Shown here one piece after another: positions 9,221-18,673 of a stretch of DNA of 64,000 nucleotides (positions are counted from its first letter, which is position 1; the number at the start of each line of letters is the position of its first letter). The notes beneath the pieces were generated by a model that ran no database searches, was not told the origin of the DNA, and worked only from the letters and a program-made list of their open reading frames with translations. Origin of the DNA: Enterobacter sp. (lineage in GTDB: Bacteria > Pseudomonadota > Gammaproteobacteria > Enterobacterales > Enterobacteriaceae); contig JALCNW010000016.1 of assembly GCA_022649305.1 (NCBI GenBank), forward strand, positions 1 to 64,000, in the 5' to 3' direction. Both the position numbers and the translations under genes were made by a program.

Positions 9221-9904
9221 TTAGAAAGAATACGCGACACCTAAACGGAAACGAGTCTGGCGCTCGTCTGTCTCTTTCACACCTACGTTACCCACTTCAA
9301 CGTACGGTGCCCAGTTTTTATCCCATTTGTACGCCAGCTTGGCGTTATATTCGTTAGAGTAATCTTTGTTGTTATTACGAATCATCCCTTCTGAACTTTT
9401 CGCATAAACATAGTTCAGCTCGGTGCGCCAGTCTCCCAGAACCCAACCAACCCATGCATCGCCACGGTTCACTTTATCGTCTTCTTTATTTGAGCTTGAC
9501 GGGTAACGGGTATATTCATAACGGTAACGCGCGGCAACATAGAATCCACTGTCGAAGCTATATTGCAAATGCAAATTCGGTTTATAGATGGTGCGACTAT
9601 CGTTACTTTCAATCGTGAATGCCGGTGTCAGCGCGATATTATCGGTGGCCTTCCAGCGCCAACTAATCTGGTCTTCATGGCCGTTACCTACTACGTCAGC
9701 AAACGGCTGATCGGCTTTATCACCGCCTGATTTCCATTTAGCTTCAACGGAGAAGCCCAGGCCATTTGCAAAACGATGCGACACGGAAACACGATCGGCA
9801 TTTGAGCCGCTATCGATATATTCGTGACGCAGATCAACCGTTACCGCCTGGGAAGCGAAAGAAGCACCAATCAAAGACGCAAGGACCAGAGATTTCTTAA
9901 ACAT
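9221..9904 (-). CDS. kdgM: Oligogalacturonate-specific outer-membrane porin KdgM
   Basis: Outer-membrane beta-barrel of 227 aa. The signal peptide MFKKSLVLASLIGASFASQA is followed by a mature protein beginning VTVDLRHEYID. Alternating aromatic/polar strands run to a terminal Phe (RLGVAYSF), the usual BAM recognition end. KdgM-family porins let oligogalacturonides cross the outer membrane, so this gene completes the uptake route KdgM, TogB, TogMNA, Ogl. The upstream region has a KdgR-like box and ends in a bidirectional terminator shared with ogl. Confidence 0.92.
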   Translation of the reverse strand: MFKKSLVLASLIGASFASQAVTVDLRHEYIDSGSNADRVSVSHRFANGLGFSVEAKWKSGGDKADQPFADVVGNGHEDQISWRWKATDNIALTPAFTIESNDSRTIYKPNLHLQYSFDSGFYVAARYRYEYTRYPSSSNKEDDKVNRGDAWVGWVLGDWRTELNYVYAKSSEGMIRNNNKDYSNEYNAKLAYKWDKNWAPYVEVGNVGVKETDERQTRFRLGVAYSF

Positions 9905-9938
9905 GAAAAAACCCTCTATTAAAATAACGTTTCGTTTT

Positions 9939-9957
9939 TATGAAATTGTATTTTATT
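9939..9957. promoter_or_regulatory. Putative KdgR operator before kdgM
   Basis: TATGAAATTGTATTTTATT matches the KdgR box at about 13 of 18 defined positions, 35 bp before the kdgM ATG. Upstream, CGTGA-CAGACA-TCAAC (10026-10041) is a weak CRP-like site. The remaining bases of 9905-10179 are AT-rich promoter DNA with no gene that I can see. Confidence 0.6.
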
Positions 9958-10179
9958 TTTAAAGTAACGATATTTTAGTGACCAAGATCGTAATTATTTG
10001 TTTCATTTTTTTTGGCAATGATCGACGTGACAGACATCAACAAATGAAGGGGATTAAGGGTAAATTTCAAGATTAAGATCACACCAGGATCCTATTGAGG
10101 CGCAAGATGACACGTCACAAACGAATTGGAAGCTTTAGAATTAACTGATAAGCGTAAAAATATGATTCGACTCACAAAC

Positions 10180-10205
10180 AAAAAAGCCTCCCGAATGGGA
10201 GGCTT
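10180..10205 (-). terminator. Intrinsic terminator of yqeF
   Basis: On the minus strand, AAGCCTCCC-ATTC-GGGAGGCTT followed by a T-run, 26 bp after the yqeF stop. Confidence 0.9.
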
Positions 10206-10231
10206 CAATGGAAAATAGGATTAAGAACGAA

Positions 10232-11410
10232 CTATCTTTCGATGGCAAGCGCGACGCCCTGTCCACCGCCAATACAGAGTGTTGCCAGCCCCTTACGGGC
10301 ATCACGTTTGATCATCTCATGGACCAGCGAGACTAAAATTCGACAGCCAGATGCGCCAATTGGATGACCCAGCGCGATGGCCCCACCGTTCACGTTGACC
10401 CGGCGGGGATCCCATTCCAGCATTTTACCCACCGATAACGCCTGAGCCGCAAAGGCTTCGTTCACTTCAATCAGATCGACATCGCCAAGCTGCCAGCCTG
10501 CGCGTTCCAGACAGCGGCGCGTGGCGTAGACCGGAGCAATACCCATCAGGGCAGGATCGACGCCAACGCTGGCAAACGCTTTAATGCGCGCCAGTACCGG
10601 CAGGTTCAGCTCTTCCGCCTTGCTTTCACTCATCATCATCACCGCGGCCGCGCCGTCGTTGATTGACGACGCGTTACCAGCCGTCACCGAACCCAGCGTA
10701 TCGAAGGCGGGATTGAGCATCGCCAGCCCTTCTGCACTGGCATCCGTGCGGGGCTGTTCATCGGTATCTACAATCAGCAGCTCGCCGTTTTGGCGAACCG
10801 TATTGACCGGTACAATTTCGTCGCGAAAACGCCCGGAATCAATCGCCGCGCGCGCCTTGTGCTGCGAGCTGAGCGCGTAGTCGTCCTGTAATTCACGGCT
10901 GATACCATATTCTCGCGCCAGATTTTCTGCCGTCACGCCCATATGATAATCGTTAAAAGCGTCCCACAACCCATCATGCACCAGGCTATCGAGAAGCTGG
11001 CTATTGCCGAGCTGCGCGCCGGTGCGGCTATCGGTAAGCACATGCGGTGCGCGGCTCATGTTCTCTTGTCCGCCCGCAATAATGACGTCAGCCTCACCGC
11101 ACTGGATCGCCTGCGTCGCCAGATGCAGCGCTTTCAGGCCTGAACCACAGACGTCGTTGATGGTAATGGCAGAAACCGTATTCGGCAGTCCGCCTTTGAG
11201 CGCGGCCTGACGCGCAGGATTTTGCCCGGCACCCGCCGTCAGCACCTGGCCCAGAATCACTTCATCGACTTCATGCGCAGGAATTCCGCTGCGTTCCACG
11301 AGAGCCTTCAGCACCACGCTTCCCAGATCCACGGCAGAGTGGCGCGCAAGTGCACCTTGAAAACAGCCGATAGCCGTACGCAACGCACCCACTATCACGA
11401 CATCTTTCAT
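10232..11410 (-). CDS. yqeF: Acetyl-CoA acetyltransferase (thiolase) YqeF
   Basis: Biosynthetic-type thiolase of 392 aa. The acyl-accepting Cys is in [11 protein letters not shown] near residue 88, NEAFAAQ and [14 protein letters not shown] carry the catalytic His, and the second Cys is in CIGGGQGVA at the C-terminus. It interconverts two acetyl-CoA and acetoacetyl-CoA. I choose the ATG at 11410: GAGGTAGAG precedes it and it aligns with the E. coli start [12 protein letters not shown]. The frame is open 18 codons further. The physiological role is not established; no other fatty-acid genes lie beside it. Confidence 0.92.
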   Translation of the reverse strand: MKDVVIVGALRTAIGCFQGALARHSAVDLGSVVLKALVERSGIPAHEVDEVILGQVLTAGAGQNPARQAALKGGLPNTVSAITINDVCGSGLKALHLATQAIQCGEADVIIAGGQENMSRAPHVLTDSRTGAQLGNSQLLDSLVHDGLWDAFNDYHMGVTAENLAREYGISRELQDDYALSSQHKARAAIDSGRFRDEIVPVNTVRQNGELLIVDTDEQPRTDASAEGLAMLNPAFDTLGSVTAGNASSINDGAAAVMMMSESKAEELNLPVLARIKAFASVGVDPALMGIAPVYATRRCLERAGWQLGDVDLIEVNEAFAAQALSVGKMLEWDPRRVNVNGGAIALGHPIGASGCRILVSLVHEMIKRDARKGLATLCIGGGQGVALAIER

Positions 11411-11506
11411 CTCTACCTCAGCACAAATTGACATCGCTGATAGTAGAGGCATTGTTATCAACAATTAACGCAATTGTTTAAAAAAAGTGAGTTTAATCAC
11501 AAAGGA

Positions 11507-12373
11507 TTAGTGATTCCCCTGCAAATATTCGCGCAGCCAGCTCCCGGCCACGCCTGGCGGGGTACGTTTGTTCCACAGCAGGTCGATGGCAATCGATCGC
11601 GGCCAACCGGGGACATTCAGCTGAGTCAGCGTTTTCGCTGCGGCAAACTCCTCCACCAGCGCGCAGGGCAGCTCGCACCAGCCAAATCCTTGCACCGCCA
11701 TACTGAGCAACAGCAAATAGTTAGGTGCAGACCACACCGGGCCTGCCGACAGCGTCGGCTCGCGTTCAAGATAGGTGTTAAGCCTCAGCTCGCGCCAGCC
11801 CTGTAGCTCGTCCCGTCCGACAGGACTTTGTGAGACCAGTGGGTGCGTTGCCGCCGCATAAATCGCCATGTGCGTCTGCAATGGCAAGCGCACCGCGCCG
11901 ATGTCCGTTGGATAACTTTCGCGCGCTTCAATGAGGCCGACTTGCGCCCGCTCCTTCTGGACCAAATCGACAACATCTTCCTCTTCACCAATAAGGCATT
12001 CAAATTCGGTGTGAGGAAAACGGGCATCGAACTGGGTCATCAGATCCTCCAGAACATCCGGGTGCAGCGTATCCGACAGCACAAAGGCCAGCCTCGCTTC
12101 GGTCTGCGCGGTGAGCGACACGGCCAGCTCGTCAAGACGAGCGCTGGCAGCGAGGATCGACTGCACATAGCCCAGAACCTGTTTGCCCTGCGAGGTTAAT
12201 ACCGGCTGCCGCGCCGAGCGATCGAAAAGCGCAAAGCCTAAATCCGCTTCAAGATGGGCAATGGCGGTGCTGATAGTGGACTGGCTTTTGCGCAGACGCC
12301 GTGCAGCAGCCGAAAAGGAGCCGGTGGCCACCGTCTCCACAAACGCGGTTAACGCTTCAGGGGAATAACGCAT
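11507..12373 (-). CDS. LysR-family transcriptional regulator beside a PACE efflux gene
   Basis: 288 aa. The N-terminal winged helix-turn-helix is typical (LTAFVETVATGSFSAAARRL, then SQSTISTAIAHLE), followed by a two-lobed LysR effector domain. It is transcribed divergently from the PACE-type efflux gene at 12482, and the 108-bp gap carries an inverted repeat TTTATCG (12385-12391) / CGATAAA (12423-12429) that could be part of its operator. In other bacteria PACE genes are often controlled by such a neighbour, so it is probably the local activator. The effector is unknown. Confidence 0.85.
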   Translation of the reverse strand: MRYSPEALTAFVETVATGSFSAAARRLRKSQSTISTAIAHLEADLGFALFDRSARQPVLTSQGKQVLGYVQSILAASARLDELAVSLTAQTEARLAFVLSDTLHPDVLEDLMTQFDARFPHTEFECLIGEEEDVVDLVQKERAQVGLIEARESYPTDIGAVRLPLQTHMAIYAAATHPLVSQSPVGRDELQGWRELRLNTYLEREPTLSAGPVWSAPNYLLLLSMAVQGFGWCELPCALVEEFAAAKTLTQLNVPGWPRSIAIDLLWNKRTPPGVAGSWLREYLQGNH

Positions 12374-12481
12374 GATCTATCTACTTTATCGATGGTAACT
12401 ATCTTTTATATATCATCTTTAGCGATAAAATAATCCCCTGTTCACGCCCATTCCGGCGAGTGAACTGATGAGGTTTATGTC

Positions 12482-12940
12482 ATGCAACACGATGTACAAC
12501 AACGCAAGCTGCCGGAGCGCATCTTCCATGCGGTTTGCTTTGAGGCGATCGCCACGGCGATCCTCGCGCCAACAGCGGCCTGGCTGATGCAACGCTCGGT
12601 CATGGAGATGGGTGGGTTGACCATTATCCTGGCGACGACGGCGATGATCTGGAACATTATCTATAACTTTGGGTTTGACCGTTTTTGGCCCGTTCAGCGT
12701 GTCACCCGTACGGCAAAAGTCCGCGCCTTGCACGCGCTTGGCTTCGAATGCGGTTTTATCGTCATCGGGGTATCGATTGTCTCGGCGGTGTTGGGTGTGA
12801 CCTTGCTTCAGGCATTCACGCTAGAAATAGGTTTCTTCCTGTTCTTCCTGCCGTACACCATGTTTTATAACTGGGCGTATGACACTCTGCGTGAGAAAAA
12901 CATCAAGCGACGTCAGCAACGACGCGCCCTGGCAAATTAA
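12482..12940 (+). CDS. PACE-family (AceI-like) multidrug efflux protein
   Basis: Small inner-membrane protein of 152 aa with four hydrophobic segments arranged as two tandem BTP repeats. All four family motifs are readable: RIFHAVCFE in helix 1, WNIIYNFGFD in helix 2, RALHALGFE in helix 3 and YTMFYNWAYD in helix 4. The acidic residue in helix 1 is the proton-coupling Glu of the family. PACE proteins export biocides such as chlorhexidine and short-chain diamines; the substrate here is unknown. A GATGAGG ribosome site precedes the ATG. A hairpin follows the stop. Confidence 0.9.
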   Translation: MQHDVQQRKLPERIFHAVCFEAIATAILAPTAAWLMQRSVMEMGGLTIILATTAMIWNIIYNFGFDRFWPVQRVTRTAKVRALHALGFECGFIVIGVSIVSAVLGVTLLQAFTLEIGFFLFFLPYTMFYNWAYDTLREKNIKRRQQRRALAN

Positions 12941-12949
12941 TTCCCTTTC

Positions 12950-12970
12950 GGCCGGAAACATTTTCCGGCC
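12950..12970. terminator. Hairpin after PACE gene
   Basis: GGCCGGAAA-CAT-TTTCCGGCC is a perfect 9-bp stem 9 bp after the stop. No T-run follows, so termination is possible but not assured. Confidence 0.45.
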
Positions 12971-13059
12971 CACCCCAGCGAAGTCAACTACGCCCTCCTC
13001 TTATAATTATGGTAAATTGCACTCCTTTTTGTTCATTTTATAGTTGATACGTTGCTCTA

Positions 13060-14289
13060 ATGTCGAAAATTTGGTCAAAAGAAGAAACTCTCTGGAGTTT
13101 CGCCCTCTATGGCACCGCCGTGGGCGCAGGAACGCTATTCTTGCCCATTCAGCTCGGCTCCGCAGGCGCTATCGTCTTGCTTATCACTGCCCTTGTGGCC
13201 TATCCATTAACTTACTGGCCGCACAAAGCGCTGGCCCAGTTCATCCTGTCGTCAAAAGCGAAAGGCAGCGAAGGGATCACCAGCGCGGTCACCCATTACT
13301 ATGGGAAAAAGATCGGAAATCTGATCACCACGCTCTACTTTGTCGCCTTCTTCGTGGTGGTGTTGATCTATGCCGTGGCGATCACCAACTCGGTCACCGA
13401 ACAGTTGGCTAAACATCTGACGGTAGACACCACCGTGCGCGTGTTGGTGAGTCTGGGTGTGGTGCTGGTGCTAAACCTGATCTTTCTGACGGGTCGCCAC
13501 ATCACGATTAAGGTGATGGGTTTTCTGGTGTTCCCACTGATTGCCTACTTCCTGTTTGTCTCGCTGTATCTCACAACGAGCTGGCAGCCTTCGCTGCTCA
13601 CCAGCCAAATGGCGTTTGACCAACACACTCTGCACCAGGTATGGATTTCTATTCCAGTGATGGTTTTCGCTTTTAGCCATACGCCGATTATCTCTACTTT
13701 TGCCGTCGACAGGCGCGAAAAGTATGGCGATGCGGCCATGGGTAAATGCAAAAAAATCATGAAGGTCGCGTATCTGATTATTTGCCTGAGCGTGTTGTTC
13801 TTTGTATTCAGCTGCCTGCTGTCGATACCAGCGTCGTATATTGTGGCGGCGAAAGAAGAAGGCGTGACGATTCTGTCCGCGCTGTCCATGATGCCCTCTT
13901 CCCCGGCCTGGCTGGGTATATCCGGGATTATCGTGGCCATTATTGCGATGTCGAAATCGTTCCTTGGCACCTATTTTGGGGTGATTGAGGGAGCAACGGA
14001 GATAGTGAAATCGTCACTGAATCAGGTGGGGATTAAGAAAAGTCGCGCCTTTAACCGCGCGTTATCGATTATGGCCGTGTCGTTCATTACCTTCGTGGTG
14101 TGTTGCATCAATCCAAACGCCATCTCGATGATTTACGCCATCAGCGGGCCGCTTATCGCCATGATTCTGTTTATCATGCCAACGCTTTCCACCTATCTGA
14201 TTCCGGTGCTTAAACCGTATCGCTCCATCGGCAATCTCCTAACGCTTATCGTCGGCGTATTGTGCGTGTCGGTGATGTTTGTAGGATAA
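13060..14289 (+). CDS. yqeG: Putative serine/threonine-type amino-acid transporter YqeG
   Basis: Inner-membrane protein of 409 aa, SdaC/TdcC family (hydroxy/aromatic amino acid permeases), with about eleven hydrophobic segments. The opening YGTAVGAGTLFLPIQLG is the conserved unwound helix-1 motif, and HTPIISTFAVDRREKYG is a family loop. It matches E. coli YqeG along its length and, as there, lies in the yqeF neighbourhood. No strong ribosome site precedes the ATG. The transported substrate is not known from sequence. Confidence 0.88.
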   Translation: MSKIWSKEETLWSFALYGTAVGAGTLFLPIQLGSAGAIVLLITALVAYPLTYWPHKALAQFILSSKAKGSEGITSAVTHYYGKKIGNLITTLYFVAFFVVVLIYAVAITNSVTEQLAKHLTVDTTVRVLVSLGVVLVLNLIFLTGRHITIKVMGFLVFPLIAYFLFVSLYLTTSWQPSLLTSQMAFDQHTLHQVWISIPVMVFAFSHTPIISTFAVDRREKYGDAAMGKCKKIMKVAYLIICLSVLFFVFSCLLSIPASYIVAAKEEGVTILSALSMMPSSPAWLGISGIIVAIIAMSKSFLGTYFGVIEGATEIVKSSLNQVGIKKSRAFNRALSIMAVSFITFVVCCINPNAISMIYAISGPLIAMILFIMPTLSTYLIPVLKPYRSIGNLLTLIVGVLCVSVMFVG

Positions 14290-14292
14290 GCA

Positions 14293-14327
14293 AAACGGTG
14301 TTCAGCCTGACGCTGAACACCGTTTAT
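14293..14327. terminator. Bidirectional terminator between yqeG and the TonB-dependent receptor gene
   Basis: AAACGGTGTTCAGC-CTGAC-GCTGAACACCGTTT is a perfect 14-bp palindrome between two convergent genes, flanked by A and T residues on both sides. Confidence 0.85.
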
Positions 14328-14329
14328 TA

Positions 14330-16546
14330 TCAGAATTTAATCTCCCCGCCAAAGATCCAGGTTCGACCGCGCGCGGTGGTGTTCAACGACGCGCCTTCGA
14401 CCGCATTATCCACACTCTGATTCATCCGGTTCAACGCCTCTGAGTAATCGCGGTCAGTGACGTTCTGCACGCCCAGACGCAGCATCACGTTATCCGTAAC
14501 CTGATAGCTGCTGTAGAGATCGACGATGGTCGGGATACTCGGCATGTCTTCCTTCGGTACGGTGTTGGAGTCTATGCTAATGCCCTCAGTGCTTAACCGT
14601 TTTGACTTCCCGGTGAATTTCACCAGGCTACCCAATACCAGTTTCTCCTCGAAGAAGCGCGCGCCCACATCCAGCGTAGCGTAATAGCTCGGCAGATCGC
14701 TCATGTCGTCATAAGCAAAGCTGTAGGCGGTGCTGGCAATAGAGGTGGGCTGGTCGGTATGCTGCTTGCTCCAGGTCAGGTTGACGTAGGCAAAACCAAT
14801 ATCATACCCGGCTTCGATTTCGTAACCTCTTGAGGTCACTGGCGACAGCGTGTTGACGTAAATATTGGCGTTAAAGCCGCCCGCTGAATTATCTATATCT
14901 TTACAGCGCGAGCCGTCGTAACAAAGGAAGAAGGATTCGCTGTTAATGTAATCCTTAATACGTGATTCATAGGCCAGCGCCTTCAGGTGAAACGTATCTT
15001 TCTCGCTCAGTAACCCTACTTTATTAACGTTAAACCCGGCCTGCCAGGTGTCTGCTTTTTCCGGTTTCAGGAACGGGTTCATCGACGCTCCGCCTTCATT
15101 GGAGAAGAACACTTCCTGCACGTTAGGCGCGCGCGAAGACCGGCTCCAGCCGACAAACGGTTGCAGCCACGGCGTGACCTGGGCAGATAAGGTGACCGCG
15201 GGATTCAGCGCCTTGTCATCCAAATCCAGCGTTGCTTCGCCCTGCGGGAAGCATTTCTCGTTATCGTCACAGGCCGGTTTCACGCCACTCACCTGGCTGC
15301 GGGTGTAGTTGAGATTCATATCGAGTTCGTAGATGCTCTTTTTCAGCACCAGTCCGGTATAGAGCGCTGAGATTTTCTGCTTACCTGACGGCACAAAGGC
15401 GTTTCTTTCCGTGTCGTTATCCTGGTAATACCGACGGGTATAGCGCGTGTCCATCAGCTTGCCGCCCACCAGGAATTCAACATCAACGTCAGCGTAGCTA
15501 AAGCGGCTGGTGTTGCTCACGTCCAACGCGTTGGACTTGTTTTCAGTTGAGGCATTATTGAAGTTGTACAGCGAGTCGGGCTTGTAGTCCTGATCTGCGC
15601 GGCTGGTGCTGGCGAGCACGTTAAACTCGATAAGCTCCGTCAGCGGCGCAAAGTGATAGCGCAGGTAGTAATCGTCGCTGGTGATGTCACGGCGGGTATA
15701 GGCGTTTTGATAGTTACGGCCCGCAAACTCAAGCTGATGATAAGGATCGGGATTGAAGTTCAATTTGTAGAGCTGCGACCGGGGCTCCTGGCGCATGTAC
15801 TTTACGTCCTCGCCGATAAAATCTTTACTGCTGCGCCCAGCGCCGTTATCAAAGGTCGCGTAGGTTCGGCTGCCGCTAATGCCCACCAGCGCGCCGACCA
15901 GGCCGCCGTTATCAAACGGATCGGCTTTACCCGCGACGGTAATCATGCCGGTGCGGCCCAGACCGTTATCGCCCACCGAGAAACGCGACAACACGCCAGT
16001 CTGGCGGCCTTCTTTCACCACATCGTCTATCGCCAGCGTGCGCATGTTGGCACTGCCCGCCAGCGCGTTAACCCCCTGCGATCCGGCGCTGCTCCCACGC
16101 GTGACGTCCACTTGCGCCAGGAAGTTCGGGTCGATAAGCACGCCCGCGCCGTTGTTTTGCCCAAAATGATACGTAGTCGGTGCCATGCCGTAGTAGGTTT
16201 GCGTCACGCCATCGACCATGGTATTCACGCGCCCTAGCCCGCTCATACCGCGAATATTGACATTAACCGCGCCCTGCAAAGCATCGATTTGCGTATAGGT
16301 TCCGGCCATGCTGCGAAGCGAAGCATCGAGACTTTGCAGGTTCTCATTGAGCGTGCGCGAACTGTAGGCGCCCGGGCGAGTGTAGGTCTCTGCCGATGAA
16401 CCTGGGTGGTTCGTGTCTGCCTGCGCGTTATCCGTAATGGTCAATGGTGAAAATACCGATTCCCCTTCGCTCTCGGCGGCAAAGGTGGTTCCGGGAACAA
16501 TAAGACACCCTGTCAGCATATAGCCAACCATGTGTGTGCTTTTCAA
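14330..16546 (-). CDS. TonB-dependent outer-membrane receptor (HasR/haem-receptor-like)
   Basis: 738 aa with a signal peptide (KSTHMVGYMLTGC, cleavage near TTFA), a plug with VNVNIRGMSGLGRVNTMVDG and VTRGSSAGSQGVNALAGSAN, and a 22-strand-type barrel ending in Phe. The plug wording resembles haem/haemophore receptors of the HasR group more than catecholate-siderophore receptors; this is recognition, not a search. I choose the TTG at 16546 because AAGGGG lies 6 bp upstream and the stop of the peptidase gene is 10 bp before it; upstream extension would overlap that gene. Last gene of a Fur-type operon, with its own TonB. Confidence 0.85.
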   Translation of the reverse strand: MKSTHMVGYMLTGCLIVPGTTFAAESEGESVFSPLTITDNAQADTNHPGSSAETYTRPGAYSSRTLNENLQSLDASLRSMAGTYTQIDALQGAVNVNIRGMSGLGRVNTMVDGVTQTYYGMAPTTYHFGQNNGAGVLIDPNFLAQVDVTRGSSAGSQGVNALAGSANMRTLAIDDVVKEGRQTGVLSRFSVGDNGLGRTGMITVAGKADPFDNGGLVGALVGISGSRTYATFDNGAGRSSKDFIGEDVKYMRQEPRSQLYKLNFNPDPYHQLEFAGRNYQNAYTRRDITSDDYYLRYHFAPLTELIEFNVLASTSRADQDYKPDSLYNFNNASTENKSNALDVSNTSRFSYADVDVEFLVGGKLMDTRYTRRYYQDNDTERNAFVPSGKQKISALYTGLVLKKSIYELDMNLNYTRSQVSGVKPACDDNEKCFPQGEATLDLDDKALNPAVTLSAQVTPWLQPFVGWSRSSRAPNVQEVFFSNEGGASMNPFLKPEKADTWQAGFNVNKVGLLSEKDTFHLKALAYESRIKDYINSESFFLCYDGSRCKDIDNSAGGFNANIYVNTLSPVTSRGYEIEAGYDIGFAYVNLTWSKQHTDQPTSIASTAYSFAYDDMSDLPSYYATLDVGARFFEEKLVLGSLVKFTGKSKRLSTEGISIDSNTVPKEDMPSIPTIVDLYSSYQVTDNVMLRLGVQNVTDRDYSEALNRMNQSVDNAVEGASLNTTARGRTWIFGGEIKF

Positions 16547-16556
16547 AATAAACCCC

Positions 16557-18656
16557 TTATTTATTCTTCTGGCTATCAACAAAAATGAGGAAACTAAATG
16601 CCTGAGCAGAATCCTCAAGACGGGAATAGCGACCGCTGCGACCGCCATGCCCTGAATTCATATTGACGTTCAGGAGCTGAACACTCTTTTTTGTCGTATT
16701 TGCCGCCCGCACACGCGCGACGTATTTCGCAGCCTCCCAGAAAGGAACGCGAGAATCATTCAGTCCGGTGGTCACCAGCATGGTGGGATAAGGCTGAGGA
16801 TGAATATTGTCGTACGGACTCCAGGCTTTTATTGCGACGTAGTCTTTCGCCAGGTTGGGATTGCCCCACTCGCTGTATTCCTGCTGGGTTAACGGCAGTG
16901 ATTTATCCAGCATGGTGTTGAGCACGTCCACAAACGGTACCTGGAGCACGACCGCGCGGAATAATTCAGGTGCCTGGTTGACGGCCCCGGCAAGTAACAA
17001 CCCACCTGCACTTCCGCCCATGCCATAGACACGATCGGCTGCTCCGTAACCCTGTTTTATCAGCCCGCGAGTGGCATCAATAAAGTCATTAAAACTGTTT
17101 TGCTTGTGCTCTTTTTTACCCGCCTGATACCAGGTCACGCCTTTCTCTCCGCCGCCGCGCACATGGGCTAGCGCAAAGACGAAACCACGATCCAGCAGGC
17201 TCATGCGCGGGGCGCTAAAGGCTGCATCCAGGCTCATGCCGTAGGCACCGTAGCCGTAAACCAGCAGCGGATTTTGCCCCTGATGGAAGCGGTCTTTTCG
17301 CCAGATAATCGATACCGGAATGGTTTCGCCATCACGCGCGGTCACATGAATCAGCTTGCTGGTATAGGTGCCTGCCACCAGCCCCGGAACGGCTTTCTGA
17401 TGGACGAGCGTAGTCGCGCCACTGTCCAAATCCCACTGGTAATAACCGAGCGGTGTATCGAGTGATGAATAGATATAAGTAAACGCGGTAGCCTGACCAT
17501 CACTGTTATTGCCGGTGCGGGCCATATAGGTAGGATCGGGGAAGCTTAATTCCTGCCAGAGATTATGGGTGAAACTCAGTTTGCGATAGTGCGTTTTCCC
17601 TTCGTATCGCTGCGAAACCACCACGGCACGATCGAACAGAGTAAAGCCTTCCAGCTCGCGTTCATTATCAGGTGCTAATACGCGCTGCCAGTCCTCATCA
17701 ACTTTGACGCGATATAACGCAAAGTTTTTATTTTCATGATTGCTTCGGATATAAAAATAGCCATTCGCGTTATCGACATAGTATTCCTTACCTGTCGCGC
17801 GCGGGCGCACCAGTTGCAACGGCCTGTGCGCGTCATCGAGCGAAAGATAACGCACCTCGGAAGTATCATTGGCGCTAAGCGTTATCAGCAGAAAGCGGTC
17901 TGACGCCGAGCGCGCAATACCGGTAAAAAAGCGCCCGTCGTTTTCCTGCCAGAGTAATTCCTTTTTTTTTGTCGCCAGCTCATAGCGCATTACCTGATAA
18001 GGCGTAAGCGTCTGCGGATGCAGCCGGACGTAATAGAGCTGCTTTCCATCATTGCTAAATACGATGTCGTCGGAGGCCTGTTGGATATTCAGGTTTAGCC
18101 ATTCGCCACGTCGAGTATCAAAAAGTGCAATGTTGTACTGTCCGTCGCCGGTTTCATCCTCCGCCAGCGCGATATAACGATTATCCTCGCTTACCGCATA
18201 GCGCCCCAGCGCGTAATAATCTTTCCCCGCGCTACGTGTAGCGGTATCGATTACCGTTGTCCAGACGGTATCATTATTAGCTTTCCGCTGGATCTGGGGG
18301 AAATTTGCCCGCGCTGGATACTCAACCCGGTAAAAATAATCATGCTTTCGCACCGGCTGGGCATAATTATCCTGCACCTGATGCGCCTGCATTTCCTGAT
18401 AGACCTGCGTCTGAAGCGGTTGCCACTGGGCAGCCAGCTTCTGGGTATAGTCATTTTCCTGGCGAAGGTAATTCAGTACCGTTTCATTCTGTCGTGAGTC
18501 GTCGCGCATCCAGCCATAATCATCCTGGCGTTTATCGCCGTGTATTTCTGAAGACTGCATAATCTTATTTGCGACAGGCGCTGGCGGTAGGCTATGGGCA
18601 ATAGCACACCGTGCCGTTAGCGCGAGGCTAACAACAATTATTGAGAGATATTTCAT
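16557..18656 (-). CDS. Exported oligopeptidase-B-like serine peptidase (S9A)
   Basis: 699 aa, slightly longer than cytoplasmic oligopeptidase B (about 686) because of an N-terminal signal peptide (YLSIIVVSLALTARCAIA). A seven-bladed propeller fills residues ~90-420, then the alpha/beta-hydrolase domain. The triad is intact: Ser549 in GMGGSAGGLL, Asp634 in GLNDSRVPFW, His670 in NSGHGGRSGR. EYSEWGNP matches the acidic S1/S2 region that gives OpdB its basic-residue preference. The ATG has an AAAGGACG ribosome site 17 bp after tonB. An exported OpdB inside a TonB/receptor operon suggests processing of an imported peptide-like or haemoprotein-derived ligand. That role is inference. Confidence 0.85.
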   Translation of the reverse strand: MKYLSIIVVSLALTARCAIAHSLPPAPVANKIMQSSEIHGDKRQDDYGWMRDDSRQNETVLNYLRQENDYTQKLAAQWQPLQTQVYQEMQAHQVQDNYAQPVRKHDYFYRVEYPARANFPQIQRKANNDTVWTTVIDTATRSAGKDYYALGRYAVSEDNRYIALAEDETGDGQYNIALFDTRRGEWLNLNIQQASDDIVFSNDGKQLYYVRLHPQTLTPYQVMRYELATKKKELLWQENDGRFFTGIARSASDRFLLITLSANDTSEVRYLSLDDAHRPLQLVRPRATGKEYYVDNANGYFYIRSNHENKNFALYRVKVDEDWQRVLAPDNERELEGFTLFDRAVVVSQRYEGKTHYRKLSFTHNLWQELSFPDPTYMARTGNNSDGQATAFTYIYSSLDTPLGYYQWDLDSGATTLVHQKAVPGLVAGTYTSKLIHVTARDGETIPVSIIWRKDRFHQGQNPLLVYGYGAYGMSLDAAFSAPRMSLLDRGFVFALAHVRGGGEKGVTWYQAGKKEHKQNSFNDFIDATRGLIKQGYGAADRVYGMGGSAGGLLLAGAVNQAPELFRAVVLQVPFVDVLNTMLDKSLPLTQQEYSEWGNPNLAKDYVAIKAWSPYDNIHPQPYPTMLVTTGLNDSRVPFWEAAKYVARVRAANTTKKSVQLLNVNMNSGHGGRSGRYSRLEDSAQAFSFLIFVDSQKNK

Positions 18657-18673
18657 TTATCGTCCTTTCGGTT

